Source: Chitinophagaceae bacterium (GTDB taxonomy: Bacteria; Bacteroidota; Bacteroidia; Chitinophagales; Chitinophagaceae). Taken from it: a stretch of DNA of 64,000 bases. Of the stretch, positions 53,181 through 62,111 are shown piece after piece. A model generated the notes under the pieces. That model ran no database searches, was not told the origin of the DNA, and saw nothing but the letters and a program-made list of their open reading frames with translations. Where the stretch lies: positions 59,672 to 123,671 of the forward strand of contig JALNZE010000010.1 in assembly GCA_023229465.1 (NCBI GenBank), written 5' to 3'. Each line of letters begins with the position of its first letter. Positions within the stretch are counted from its first letter, which is position 1. The position numbers and the translations under genes are program-made.

Positions 53181-53744
53181 TTAAATATGAACTGTTTTAC
53201 CGTCCGTATGCAGTGTTTCTGCCAGCCAGATAAACTCTTGCACAAACTGGTCAACCATTTTTCTAAAACCCTCATCTATCAAGTTACCCTCCCCATCAAA
53301 TTTCTTATCAACCAACGGGGTAATCAACATAAGGGGTGAGGCAATTCCAAATAAAGCGGGTATCAGCAGTAATAACTGCTGACTGGACCGCATGCCCCCC
53401 ATGGTGCCGGGTGATGCGGTAACCACACCAAATGCCTTACGGCTCTGTTTGGGAAAATGGTCCAACAGGTTTTGCATGGCGGGCGAATAACTACCGTTGT
53501 ATTCTGGTGTTACCAGCACGAATGCCTTTGCCGCAAACATTCGTTTAGCCAATGGCTTAAAGGCATCGGGGGTTTTTTCTACACTGGTAAACACATCCTG
53601 CAGCAAGGGCAGGTTCCAATCCCTTACATCAATGATATTAACGGAATGATTTGTATTATCGGTCAGGTGCTTTTGCAAAAACAGGGCCACGCGGTATGAT
53701 AGACTTTCTTTTCTCGGGCTACCAGATACAATTTCAATATTCAT
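53181..53744 (-). CDS. NADPH-dependent FMN reductase / flavodoxin-like oxidoreductase
   Basis: A 187-residue flavoprotein. The FMN phosphate loop is VSGSPRKESLSYRV (residues about 6-19), and the isoalloxazine contact is TPEYNGSYSPAMQNLLDHF. It belongs to the NADPH-dependent FMN reductase/azoreductase-chromate reductase group and is cytosolic. A good promoter (53783-53810) lies upstream and a hairpin downstream, so it is probably monocistronic, with or without read-through into the PurF paralogue. Confidence 0.88.
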   Translation of the reverse strand: MNIEIVSGSPRKESLSYRVALFLQKHLTDNTNHSVNIIDVRDWNLPLLQDVFTSVEKTPDAFKPLAKRMFAAKAFVLVTPEYNGSYSPAMQNLLDHFPKQSRKAFGVVTASPGTMGGMRSSQQLLLLIPALFGIASPLMLITPLVDKKFDGEGNLIDEGFRKMVDQFVQEFIWLAETLHTDGKTVHI

Positions 53745-53782
53745 ATATTACAATTTTGCGTATATAACTATGCGTCCACCTT

Positions 53783-53810
53783 CAAAAGTACAGCCTGAAC
53801 TTTATAACAA
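53783..53810 (-). promoter_or_regulatory. Bacteroidota-type promoter of FMN reductase
   Basis: Minus strand: TTG (53810-53808), 17 bp, then TACTTTTG (53790-53783), an exact TTG-N17-TAnnTTTG. Leader of about 33 nt to 53744. Confidence 0.65.
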
Positions 53811-53850
53811 TACACACAGTATCCTGTTCAGTTTGCCTGTGCCAACAACA

Positions 53851-54375
53851 TTATTGTTTGATCATTTGTACCGACAGGTTCAATTTCACCTCATCACTTA
53901 GCATTATGCCACCCGCTTCCGTTACTGCGCTCCAGTTTAAACCGAAGTCTTTACGATTGATCTTTCCGCTGATTTCAAAACCAGATTTAACCTGGCCATA
54001 AGGATCGGTCATTGTACCACCAAATGCTACGGCAAGTTCAATTGTTTTGGTTATACCACGGATAGTGAGGTCGCCGGTAAGTGCGTAATTTTCTTCACTT
54101 TTCTTAGTGATACTTTTTGAAGTAAAACCGAGTGTTGGAAATTTCTCGGCAGCAAAAAAATCATCGCTCTTCAGGTGGCCATCGCGCTGCTCGTTATTAG
54201 TAGAGATGCTGGTTACATCCGCTTCAAAGGAAATTTTTGCATCGCTGAAATCAGCCGCTTCACTTTCCATGGTTGCATCAAATTTGTTGAAATTACCTGT
54301 CACATTCGTGATCATCAGGTGTTTTACTTTAAAAGTAATCTCGCTGTGCGCGGTGTCGATTTTGTACGTTGACAT
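53851..54375 (-). CDS. YceI family protein
   Basis: A 174-residue YceI lipocalin-like protein: STYKIDTAHSEITFKVKHLM, ISFEADVTSISTNNEQRDGHL, and later DPYGQVKSGFEISGKINRKD. No signal peptide, so cytosolic; many YceI proteins bind isoprenoid or amphipathic ligands. It is downstream of the pirin gene in the same direction (66-bp gap) and may be cotranscribed with it under MarR control. Related pirin/YceI clusters are common. Confidence 0.9.
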   Translation of the reverse strand: MSTYKIDTAHSEITFKVKHLMITNVTGNFNKFDATMESEAADFSDAKISFEADVTSISTNNEQRDGHLKSDDFFAAEKFPTLGFTSKSITKKSEENYALTGDLTIRGITKTIELAVAFGGTMTDPYGQVKSGFEISGKINRKDFGLNWSAVTEAGGIMLSDEVKLNLSVQMIKQ

Positions 54376-54441
54376 GTTATATTATTTTAATTAGTTGATT
54401 GCTGATGGGTAGTTTGTTTTTGGGCGCTTTCAAATTCATTG

Positions 54442-55149
54442 TCATGGCATGGGTACTTCAACCAATACTATTTCTGCTTCGGTACCGGCTGCAATGGTTA
54501 TCAAATTTGTTTCTGAAATGCCTATCCCGTCGCGTGGTTCAAGCACCTGTTCATGGATGGTTACATTTCCGTATAAAACAAATGCATAAACACCATTCCC
54601 TTCTTTATGCAGGTTGTAATCAAGGCTCACTTCTTTTGAAAGCCTGGCAAGTGAAAACCATGCATCCTGGTTAATCCACACAGCGTTTTCATCATCCGGT
54701 GCCACTACCGTAAGTATTTTATTCAACCTGTCTTCCGGAAGAAATGTTTTTTGCTGGTAACGGGGTTCCATATTTTTTTCTTTAGGCAATACCCAAAGTT
54801 GTAAGAATTTCACTTCTTTATCCTTATTCGCATTCATTTCGCTGTGAGCAATACCGCTACCGGCACTCATGATCTGTACATCATTCTCACGGATGATCTC
54901 ATCTCTGCCTGTGCTGTCCTGGTGATGCAGGTCTCCAAATAATGGTATGGATACGATCTCCATATTATCATGCGGATGTTTTGAAAATCCCATCCCTTTC
55001 CCTACTGTATCATCATTCAATACCCTTAGCGCGCCAAAGTGCATCCTATCGGGATTGTAATACTGTCCAAAACTGAATGTATGAAAGCTGTTCAGCCATC
55101 CAAAAGAGGTATGCCCCCTGCTATCCGCTTTGTGTAAAATCGTTTTCAT
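54442..55149 (-). CDS. Pirin family protein (quercetinase-like)
   Basis: A 235-residue bicupin of the pirin/YhhW type: RGHTSFGWLNSFHTFSFG, FSKHPHDNMEIVSIPLFG, and MSAGSGIAHSEMN hold the metal ligands (HPHDN and a later Glu/His). Pirin homologues can have quercetin 2,3-dioxygenase activity or act as redox-sensing co-regulators. A MarR-type operator (55170-55187) lies 21 bp before its start. YceI follows. The gene order MarR-pirin-YceI suggests a stress-linked operon. Confidence 0.9.
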   Translation of the reverse strand: MKTILHKADSRGHTSFGWLNSFHTFSFGQYYNPDRMHFGALRVLNDDTVGKGMGFSKHPHDNMEIVSIPLFGDLHHQDSTGRDEIIRENDVQIMSAGSGIAHSEMNANKDKEVKFLQLWVLPKEKNMEPRYQQKTFLPEDRLNKILTVVAPDDENAVWINQDAWFSLARLSKEVSLDYNLHKEGNGVYAFVLYGNVTIHEQVLEPRDGIGISETNLITIAAGTEAEIVLVEVPMP

Positions 55150-55169
55150 TCAACTTTAATTATTAATTA

Positions 55170-55187
55170 TTTGCATGTACATACATC
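55170..55187. promoter_or_regulatory. Putative MarR operator upstream of pirin gene
   Basis: TTTGCATGTACATACATC matches 14 of 18 positions of the perfect palindrome at 55669-55686, centred on TGTACA. It lies 21 bp before the pirin start codon. Confidence 0.5.
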
Positions 55188-55203
55188 TATTTATTTAAAA
55201 AAA

Positions 55204-55662
55204 TCATTCTTCCCTTACCCGTACTTTTTCCAGCAGTATATTCAATGCCTGTGCTTCCTGGTTTGATACAGTCATCATTCCGTCCATTACTTCATTAACC
55301 TTAACGGTAGTAGCTTCCAGGATGGTGATACCGCTTTGCGTTAAAGTAATCACTGTTTCTCTTTTATCAATAACGGAGGTAGAACGCTTCACCATTTTCT
55401 TTAATTCCAGCCTGTCTACTATACGGGGTACATTTGAATTTTTCTCAATCATCCGGCAGGCAATATCCCTAACGCACATCTGGGCGGGATATTTACCTTT
55501 TAAAATCCGCAATACATTATATTGTTCATGTGTTAATCCGAATTCCTTCAACTCCTTGCTCATCACTGTTTTCAGCCACCAGGCCGTGTACAGGATATTC
55601 AACCCGGCCTTGTGCACTTCGTTTTTAAATTTGGTACTCTGTATGGCTTGTTCCAGTTTCAC
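55204..55662 (-). CDS. MarR family transcriptional regulator
   Basis: A 152-residue winged helix regulator. I start at GTG 55662 (VKLEQAIQS); a longer in-frame start at 55689 would run through its own operator. The HTH is YNVLRILKGKYPAQMCVRDI...NVPRIVDRLELKKMVKR, with wing STSVIDKRETVITLT. MarR dimers bind palindromes and usually respond to phenolic or oxidised ligands. A perfect 18-bp palindrome overlaps the region just upstream of its start, pointing to autoregulation; a second site lies before the pirin gene downstream. Confidence 0.88.
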   Translation of the reverse strand: MKLEQAIQSTKFKNEVHKAGLNILYTAWWLKTVMSKELKEFGLTHEQYNVLRILKGKYPAQMCVRDIACRMIEKNSNVPRIVDRLELKKMVKRSTSVIDKRETVITLTQSGITILEATTVKVNEVMDGMMTVSNQEAQALNILLEKVRVREE

Positions 55663-55668
55663 AAAGCA

Positions 55669-55686
55669 AATGTATGTACATACATT
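55669..55686. promoter_or_regulatory. Perfect 18-bp palindrome before marR, likely operator
   Basis: AATGTATGTACATACATT is exactly self-complementary. It ends 7 bp upstream of the marR GTG start at 55662. A diverged copy lies at 55170-55187 before the pirin gene. Confidence 0.6.
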
Positions 55687-55706
55687 CAATTTATCAAATT
55701 TTTTTC

Positions 55707-55733
55707 AAAAAAATCCCGCAGGTTACTGCGGGA
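55707..55733 (-). terminator. Intrinsic terminator of surA-like gene
   Basis: Stem TCCCGCAG (55714-55721) / CTGCGGGA (55726-55733), loop GTTA. On the minus strand it is followed by T7 and further T-rich sequence. Confidence 0.85.
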
Positions 55734-55756
55734 GCATTAAGCTTATATTATAGCCA

Positions 55757-57151
55757 CTAATTTCTTGCTTTCTCCGCATTCGCTGCCGACCTGCGCCATT
55801 CTTCGAGGCCACTGCAATTGGAAAAGTCTTTATCAATCGAGATAAAATAGGTAGGAATATGTTCTTTAAACCATTTTTCCAGGGCAGCACTTTTTTTCTC
55901 TTCCAATGCCCTCTGCGAAACACGGTTATAATCTTCTTTCAAATTCTCCCGATGCGGGGCCGTTCTGTTTTTGAGATAAATCAGCCTCACTACTTTCCGC
56001 CCACGCTCATCTGTATACACTAATGGCGCTGAATAATCGCCGGGCTGCAAAGTACCCAAAGGCACTATCATGTCTTTATCCAACTGGTCAATACTAACAA
56101 AAGTTGATCCGTCGCGCCCGGAAGAAATCGCACCGGCGCTAAACTTACTGTTCTCGTCATCACTATACTTGCTAACGGCTGCGCCAAAACTCATAGATCC
56201 GTCAATGATTTTTTTCCGGATAGAATCCAGGTGTTGTTTGGCTTCGGTAATTTCATCTTCTGTTACGGGGGGGATACGCAAAATATGTTTGACAATTGCC
56301 TCATCGCCGGAACGGCTAACCATCATAATAATATGTAACCCGAATTTTGATTTGATAGGAATAGATATCTGCCCCTCTTTTAAACGGAATGCACCTGACA
56401 GGAAAGCGGGATCCCATTGTTTGTCGTTACGGTTCAGTGTGTACTGGCCGCCATTTTCTTTTACGGCAGGATCTTCGCTATACAATTTGGCCAACTGGTC
56501 GAATTTTTTTCCGCCGCCCTGTTCTGCCTGCTTTTTATAATCGTATAACTGTTTAGACACATACTCTTCCACATCCTTATTCGCTTTGGGATGGATGATG
56601 ATCTGACTTACTTCAATCTCAGATTCATAAAAAGGTAAACTGTCTGCAGGAATCTTCAAATAATACTGCTTCACTTCGGTTGGCGTAATCTTGATGCCGT
56701 CTACAATCTTATTTTGCATCAGATCGGCCAGTTTCTGCTCTCTAAAACTTTCTTTAAAATCTTCTTTTATCTGGTAAACGGTTTTACCCGCAATCTCTTC
56801 CAACAGGTCTTTTGATCCGTATGACTGGATAAATAAACGGATCTTATTATCCAGCGCCGCATCAATCTCTTCTTCACTAACAGGTATAGAGTCTTTCTGT
56901 GCCTGCAATACCAATGCCTTACGAATCAATTGTCCCTCCAGTATCTGGCATTCCGTTGGCAACACAACATTTTCCTGGCCTTGTGCCTGCCGCCGCAGAT
57001 CAGACAATGAATTAAGTATATCTGAGCGGAGTATAATTTTATCTCCTACCTGTCCCACTATCTTATCGGCCACCACTTTTTTGCTTTGCGCAAAAGAGGA
57101 AGTAAAACCGGTAGTCATAAGTACCAAAACAATGATAAATAGATGCTTCAT
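55757..57151 (-). CDS. Periplasmic peptidyl-prolyl isomerase, SurA-like
   Basis: A 464-residue exported chaperone/PPIase. The ATG at 57151 gives the signal peptide MKHLFIIVLVLMTTGFTSSFA; a TTG three codons earlier is less likely. The SurA N domain (IVGQVGDKIILRSDIL, CQILEGQLIRKALVLQAQ) is followed by two parvulin domains (EVSQIIIHPKANKDV...GGQYTLNRNDKQWDP; HILRIPPVTEDEITEAK...). It helps fold outer-membrane proteins in the periplasm. An exact -7 box (57168-57175) precedes it. The gene is 50 bp downstream of infB in the same direction, so partial cotranscription is possible. Confidence 0.9.
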   Translation of the reverse strand: MKHLFIIVLVLMTTGFTSSFAQSKKVVADKIVGQVGDKIILRSDILNSLSDLRRQAQGQENVVLPTECQILEGQLIRKALVLQAQKDSIPVSEEEIDAALDNKIRLFIQSYGSKDLLEEIAGKTVYQIKEDFKESFREQKLADLMQNKIVDGIKITPTEVKQYYLKIPADSLPFYESEIEVSQIIIHPKANKDVEEYVSKQLYDYKKQAEQGGGKKFDQLAKLYSEDPAVKENGGQYTLNRNDKQWDPAFLSGAFRLKEGQISIPIKSKFGLHIIMMVSRSGDEAIVKHILRIPPVTEDEITEAKQHLDSIRKKIIDGSMSFGAAVSKYSDDENSKFSAGAISSGRDGSTFVSIDQLDKDMIVPLGTLQPGDYSAPLVYTDERGRKVVRLIYLKNRTAPHRENLKEDYNRVSQRALEEKKSAALEKWFKEHIPTYFISIDKDFSNCSGLEEWRRSAANAEKARN

Positions 57152-57167
57152 AAAATTCAATATCGTT

Positions 57168-57175
57168 CAAAAGTA
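57168..57175 (-). promoter_or_regulatory. -7 promoter box for surA-like gene
   Basis: Minus-strand TACTTTTG, an exact TAnnTTTG, 17 bp before the ATG at 57151. No -33 TTG at the usual distance. Confidence 0.4.
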
Positions 57176-57209
57176 GGTAAACAAAGGGGGGGAACCGGTA
57201 AAGGAAGCG

Positions 57210-60164
57210 TTAAAGTGTACGCTTCATTTCTTCTTCCTCAAATGCCTCCACTATATCACCCACTTTTAAATCATTATAATTCTTAATGGTTAATCCGCAC
57301 TCCATATTGGAAGCCACTTCTTTCGCATCATCTTTAAAGCGTTTCAGGCTGCCCAGCTCGGCACTTTGCCCTTCACCCCGCGGATATTCCACAATACCAT
57401 CACGTATAATACGGATCTTACTGTTTCTGGCAATTTTCCCTTCGAGTACAAAACATCCGGCAACGGTTGCCTTATCAAATTTATACACTTCGCGCACTTC
57501 CACATTGGCTGTAATTTTTTCCTGGAACTTAGGTTCCAGCATACCTTCCATCGCGCTCTTGATCTCATCAATAGCCGTATAGATAATGGAGTATAATTTG
57601 ATCTCCACCCCTTCTGCTTCAGACAATTTATTGGCCTGTGATGACGGACGTACATTAAAGCCGATGATGATGGCATCAGACGCCGTAGCAAGCAGCACAT
57701 CACTTTCTGAAATCTGTCCAACCCCTTTATGCACTACACGAATGGCAATTTCTTCTGTCGACAACTTCTGTAATGAATCACTCAGGGCTTCAACTGAACC
57801 ATCCACATCACCTTTAATAATGATATTAAGTTCTTTAAAGTTTCCGAGAGCCAGGCGACGTCCTATCTCATCGAGTGTAATATGTTTTCTTGCACGGAGC
57901 CCCTGCTCACGCAATAACTGTGCACGTTTGGTGGCTGTTTCTTTGGCCTCCGCTTCATCTGCAAATACTTTAAATTTTTCACCCGCCTGTGGTGCGCCAT
58001 TCAATCCCAATATAACTACAGGGGTAGATGGGGGTGCAATTTCAATACGCTGGTTGCGTTCATTAAACATTGCTTTAACACGACCATAATGTTGGCCGGA
58101 TACAATCAGGTCTCCCTGATGTAAGGTTCCGTTCTGTACAAGCATAGTGGCTACATAACCACGTCCTTTATCCAATGAGGCCTCAATAATGGTACCTGAG
58201 CCTTCTCTCCCGGGATTGGCTTTCAGATCCAGTACTTCCGCTTCCAATAATACTTTTTCTAATAACAGGTCCACATTCAATCCCTGTTTGGCAGAGAGTT
58301 CCTGGTTCTGAAATTTACCACCCCATGCTTCTACCAGGATATTCATTTGCGATAACTGCTCATAAATTTTCTGTGGGTTGGCGCCATCTTTATCAATTTT
58401 ATTTACCGCAAAGATCATGGGAACACCGGCTGCCTGTGCATGACTGATGGCCTCTTTGGTCTGTGGCATCACTGCATCGTCTGCGGCAACCACTATAATG
58501 GCCACATCGGTTACTTTAGCACCACGGGCACGCATCGCAGTAAAGGCTTCATGGCCCGGTGTATCTAAGAAAGTAATGGCTTTACCATTTGGCAGGGTTA
58601 CTTCATAAGCGCCTATATGCTGTGTAATACCACCTGCCTCCCCGGCAACAACATTAGCGCTTCTGATATAATCGAGCAACGAAGTTTTACCATGGTCAAC
58701 ATGACCCATAATGGTTACAATAGGGGGCCTTGGTACTTTAGCTTCTTCGTCTTCTTCATAATCATCTTCATCCAGCTCATCTACTTCTTCCAGACCAATA
58801 AATTCAACTTCAAAACCAAATTCACTGGATACCAATTCAATTACTTCCGCATCTAATCGCTGGTTAATGGAAACCATGATACCGAGGTTCATACATTTTC
58901 CGATAACATCGGCAAAACTTACGTCCATCAGGTTAGCCAACTCACTTACGGTAACAAATTCTGTTACCTGCAGCCTGTTATCAACTACTTCTTCTCCCTG
59001 CGCCTCAGCAGCTTCATCACGTTTGGCACGGCGGTATTTTGCTTTAAGGCTCTTACCACGTCCACCCGTTCCGGCCAGTTTGGCCTGGGTTTCGCGTATC
59101 TTTTCCTGGATAGCTTTCTGATCTATTTCTTTGTCTTCACGGCGTGCCGGTGCATTTCTCTCATTACGGTTACCACCACGGGCATTACCACCACCCGCAC
59201 GGTTAAATCCGCCACCGCCTTGTCCACCACGATCGGTACCACCCCCACGGTTATTTGCCGGAACAATCGGACGGTTAGGCCCTGTTAGTTTACCGCTGGC
59301 ATCCCTACCCGGTGTTGCATCTGTTGCAGGTGCATCACCTTTTTTATCTACGGGTATACGTTTGCGTTTGCGTTTTTCATCCCTGCCCATAGGCTTGGGG
59401 CGGGTATCGCTATTAACCGGTAATTCAATTTTACCCAGAATTTTGGGACCTTCTAATTTTTCGGCTTTAATATTTTCAATGGTAGGACCAACCTCTTCCT
59501 GCTGTACCGGAACAGGGGCAATAACTACTACCGGTTTTTCTTCAACTACCGGCTTCTTCTCTGTTTTGGCAGGCGCTTTAGGGGCCGGCCTGGCTTCTTC
59601 TGGTTTAGTTTCTTTTTTCTTTGCCGTTTTTTTAGGTCTTGTTGAAGAATCGATGGCAGACAAATCGATCTTATTGATCACTTTGGTTCCTTCTAATTCC
59701 GGCGCTACTATTTTAAGATGAACAGTATCCACAACCGGCGCCTCTTCCACAACTTCCGGCGCTTTTACTACCGGTACTTCAGCTATAACAACCGGAACTT
59801 CTACCGGCTTCGGGGCTTCTTTAGGAATTTCTTTAGGTACCTCTTTAACGGCTTCTTTGACCACTTCTTTAAGCGCGGGTTTCTTCTCCTCTTTTCTAAA
59901 TGAAATCTCCTCCTCGTCTTTTTTCTTTTTACCCTCAGACTGCGCCCCCTTTGGTATCTCTACCTGGTCGGCTTTATTCTTAGCTACTTTATCGCTTTGA
60001 AACTCTGCCTGTAGCGCATAGTATTGGTCTTCATGAAGCTTTGCGGTAGGCTTCAGGTCATCGCGATTAAACCCTTTCTTCACCAAAAACTCAATAAGGG
60101 TATCCTGCCCAATATTGAATTCTTTGGCGGCTGCTAACAGTCTCGGTAATTTCAGTTCTGACAT
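57210..60164 (-). CDS. infB: Translation initiation factor IF-2
   Basis: A 984-residue IF-2. The IF2_N helical domain is at residues 1-55, then a long Pro/Lys/Val/Glu-rich linker (about 70-290) and a Gly/Arg-rich low-complexity patch (305-345). The GTPase domain has GHVDHGKT (487-494), DTPGHEAFTAMRARGA and NKIDKDGANP. IF-2 domains III and IV follow to the C-terminus. It delivers initiator tRNA to the 30S subunit. It is the last gene of the rimP-nusA-infB operon; a 125-bp spacer with a dyad precedes it. Confidence 0.97.
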   Translation of the reverse strand: MSELKLPRLLAAAKEFNIGQDTLIEFLVKKGFNRDDLKPTAKLHEDQYYALQAEFQSDKVAKNKADQVEIPKGAQSEGKKKKDEEEISFRKEEKKPALKEVVKEAVKEVPKEIPKEAPKPVEVPVVIAEVPVVKAPEVVEEAPVVDTVHLKIVAPELEGTKVINKIDLSAIDSSTRPKKTAKKKETKPEEARPAPKAPAKTEKKPVVEEKPVVVIAPVPVQQEEVGPTIENIKAEKLEGPKILGKIELPVNSDTRPKPMGRDEKRKRKRIPVDKKGDAPATDATPGRDASGKLTGPNRPIVPANNRGGGTDRGGQGGGGFNRAGGGNARGGNRNERNAPARREDKEIDQKAIQEKIRETQAKLAGTGGRGKSLKAKYRRAKRDEAAEAQGEEVVDNRLQVTEFVTVSELANLMDVSFADVIGKCMNLGIMVSINQRLDAEVIELVSSEFGFEVEFIGLEEVDELDEDDYEEDEEAKVPRPPIVTIMGHVDHGKTSLLDYIRSANVVAGEAGGITQHIGAYEVTLPNGKAITFLDTPGHEAFTAMRARGAKVTDVAIIVVAADDAVMPQTKEAISHAQAAGVPMIFAVNKIDKDGANPQKIYEQLSQMNILVEAWGGKFQNQELSAKQGLNVDLLLEKVLLEAEVLDLKANPGREGSGTIIEASLDKGRGYVATMLVQNGTLHQGDLIVSGQHYGRVKAMFNERNQRIEIAPPSTPVVILGLNGAPQAGEKFKVFADEAEAKETATKRAQLLREQGLRARKHITLDEIGRRLALGNFKELNIIIKGDVDGSVEALSDSLQKLSTEEIAIRVVHKGVGQISESDVLLATASDAIIIGFNVRPSSQANKLSEAEGVEIKLYSIIYTAIDEIKSAMEGMLEPKFQEKITANVEVREVYKFDKATVAGCFVLEGKIARNSKIRIIRDGIVEYPRGEGQSAELGSLKRFKDDAKEVASNMECGLTIKNYNDLKVGDIVEAFEEEEMKRTL

Positions 60165-60176
60165 TCAGTGGTTTTT

Positions 60177-60229
60177 AGTCCATGGTACATAGTGATGGTC
60201 CATTGACTATGGACTATGGCCCATGGACT
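60177..60229. repeat. Dyad repeat TCCATGG in nusA-infB spacer
   Basis: AGTCCATGG (60177-60185) pairs with CCATGGACT (60221-60229), and the interior adds GGTCCATTGACTATGGAC. The text is built of repeated CCATGG/GACTATGG words, a pattern I recall as a common intergenic repeat in this phylum. It lies in the infB leader. Confidence 0.5.
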
Positions 60230-60265
60230 CTATTATTATTATTATTTTAATAACTATCTATTCGA

Positions 60266-60273
60266 CAAAGATA
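60266..60273 (-). promoter_or_regulatory. Possible internal -7 promoter box for infB
   Basis: Minus-strand TATCTTTG, an exact TAnnTTTG, 102 bp before infB and between it and nusA. No TTG at the standard distance, so support is weak. Confidence 0.35.
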
Positions 60274-60289
60274 GTTCCTAAAAAGCTGC

Positions 60290-61540
60290 TTACTCTTCCC
60301 TGTCAAACTCTTCCTGCAATATTCTTCTCACTTCGCCGATGGTTTCTTTTTCCAGGTCGGTTCTTCTTTCCAGTTCTTCAGCGGTCAGTTTCAGAATACT
60401 GCGGGCAGTATCACAACCAATGCGTTTGAATTCTTCTATCACCCATGGTTCAATCTCATCGCTGAATTCGTCCAGGTCAATATCAAATTCATCCACTATT
60501 TCTTCATCCTCACGGTATACATCAATTTCATAGCCGGTTAATTCGCAGGCCAGTTTAATATTTACGCCCCTGCGGCCAATGGCCAGTGAAACCTGGTCGG
60601 CTTTCAGGTAAACTTCCGCGTGTTTCTTTTCATTATCCAGTTCCATATAGCTGATCTTGGCCGGTGTTAATGAACGCTGAATCAGCAACTGGGTATTGGT
60701 TGTGAAATTAATAACATCAATATTTTCATTTTTCAGTTCACGTACAATTCCATGTATACGGCTACCCTTCATACCTACGCAGGCGCCAACAGGATCAATT
60801 CTGTCGTCGTAAGATTCTACGGCCACTTTGGCTCTTTCTCCCGGATCGCGAACAATTTTTTTAATAGCGATCAAACCATCAAATATTTCAGGCACTTCTA
60901 TCTCTAATAATTTAGCAAGGAACAGCGGGCTGGTTCTGGAGAGGATAATCACCGGAGAATTATTCTTCAGGTCAACACGGGCCACTACCGCACGAATATT
61001 TTCACCTTTCTTAAAATAGTCCTGTGGTATCTGTTCTGATTTGGGAAGGATGAGTTCATTGCCTTCTTCATCCAGTAATAACACTTCTTTTTTCCAAACC
61101 TGGTACACTTCCGCGCTGATGATATCGCCGATACGGTCGCCGTATTTTTTAATCAATACATTTTTCTTCAGATCGCTGATGCGGCTGGCCAGTGTTTGTT
61201 TGGCAGCAAGAATGGCACGACGGCCAAAATCCAGGATATCTATTTCTTCATACAATTCTTCGCCTACTTCAAAATCGGGTTCTATTTTGGCGGCGTCTGT
61301 AAAGCCCACTTCAGCCAATGGGTCGAGCACCTCGCCATCCTCCACAATCATACGTCTGCGAATAATTTCCAGGTCGCCTTTCTCCGCGTTCACGATCACA
61401 TCAAAATTGTCATCGCTTCCGAATTTCTTTCTGAGTAAGGTTTTGAATACATCTTCTACCACTTTCATCATCGTAGGACGATCAATGTTCTCTGCATCTT
61501 TAAACTCCTGAAAAGCTTCAATTAAGTTGATACTTGCCAT
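60290..61540 (-). CDS. nusA: Transcription termination/antitermination factor NusA
   Basis: A 416-residue NusA: N-terminal RNA-polymerase-binding domain, an S1 domain, and two KH domains (VDRIDP-type region DRIDPVGACVGMKGSRIHG and LAIGRRGVNIKLACELTG). One C-terminal HhH-like segment (ELERRTDLEKETIGEVRRIL) follows; the extra acidic repeats of E. coli NusA are absent. It controls pausing, termination and antitermination. Between rimP and nusA is a CCGGCA/TGCCGG hairpin (61565-61579). Confidence 0.96.
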   Translation of the reverse strand: MASINLIEAFQEFKDAENIDRPTMMKVVEDVFKTLLRKKFGSDDNFDVIVNAEKGDLEIIRRRMIVEDGEVLDPLAEVGFTDAAKIEPDFEVGEELYEEIDILDFGRRAILAAKQTLASRISDLKKNVLIKKYGDRIGDIISAEVYQVWKKEVLLLDEEGNELILPKSEQIPQDYFKKGENIRAVVARVDLKNNSPVIILSRTSPLFLAKLLEIEVPEIFDGLIAIKKIVRDPGERAKVAVESYDDRIDPVGACVGMKGSRIHGIVRELKNENIDVINFTTNTQLLIQRSLTPAKISYMELDNEKKHAEVYLKADQVSLAIGRRGVNIKLACELTGYEIDVYREDEEIVDEFDIDLDEFSDEIEPWVIEEFKRIGCDTARSILKLTAEELERRTDLEKETIGEVRRILQEEFDREE

Positions 61541-61584
61541 ATCTTAATGTTTAAGTTCCCACCCCCGGCACTATGCCGGAAGAT

Positions 61585-62055
61585 TTAAAATTTAATTTGA
61601 ACGGTTGTTGATTTTATATTGTTGAATGGAATAACCAATTGTTGGGTAACCGCTTTTTTATTTTTGCCCTCTGTGTATTCGATAGTGATATCCGCTTCAG
61701 TTACTGCCAGCATTTTACCTTGTTTAGTTGTATCATCTGTAAAAAGCACTTCAACCTCTCTACCTATATTTTTCAGATACTGGCGGTGCATTTTGAGCGG
61801 CTCATCCACACCCGGCGATGATAACTCCAGAGAAAATTCTCCCTCGGGGAACATACCGGTTTCTTCGATCAGCTTATATAGTTTCCGGTTAAAGCGAACA
61901 CATTTTTCGATCGCGATACCATTGTCTCCATCAATAAATACCTTGATATTATTGGTAGGTTTTATGCGGATAGACACCAGAAAATACTCCGGCTCTTCTG
62001 CCAGGATACTGTTGAGCATCTTTTCTGTTTCCTGTATTACTGTTTCGTTTGACAT
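61585..62055 (-). CDS. rimP: Ribosome maturation factor RimP
   Basis: A 156-residue RimP, needed for 30S subunit maturation. It has the SIRIKPTNNIKVFIDGDNGI strand-rich first domain, SLELSSPGVDEPLKMHRQY motif, and an SH3-like C-terminal domain. It is the first gene of the rimP-nusA-infB operon, as in most bacteria. A full promoter (62112-62144) and a terminator-like leader hairpin (62067-62093) lie upstream. Confidence 0.95.
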   Translation of the reverse strand: MSNETVIQETEKMLNSILAEEPEYFLVSIRIKPTNNIKVFIDGDNGIAIEKCVRFNRKLYKLIEETGMFPEGEFSLELSSPGVDEPLKMHRQYLKNIGREVEVLFTDDTTKQGKMLAVTEADITIEYTEGKNKKAVTQQLVIPFNNIKSTTVQIKF

Positions 62056-62066
62056 ATATAAAAAGG

Positions 62067-62093
62067 AGAAGGGAACGATAGTCGTTCCCTTCT
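62067..62093 (-). promoter_or_regulatory. Terminator-like hairpin in rimP leader (possible attenuator)
   Basis: A 12-bp perfect stem AGAAGGGAACGA / TCGTTCCCTTCT with a 3-nt loop. On the minus strand it is followed by CCTTTTTATAT and then the rimP ATG (62055), that is, a hairpin plus U-run between promoter and first gene. No upstream minus-strand gene needs a terminator here. Confidence 0.6.
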
Positions 62094-62111
62094 GTTAATT
62101 CTTTGCTTTTG

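Noticed and set aside
59131..59721. A 196-codon open frame on the plus strand opposite infB
   Set aside because: It is the mirror of the Gly/Pro/Lys-rich linker of infB; composition is Pro/Ser/Arg-rich and no domain is visible.
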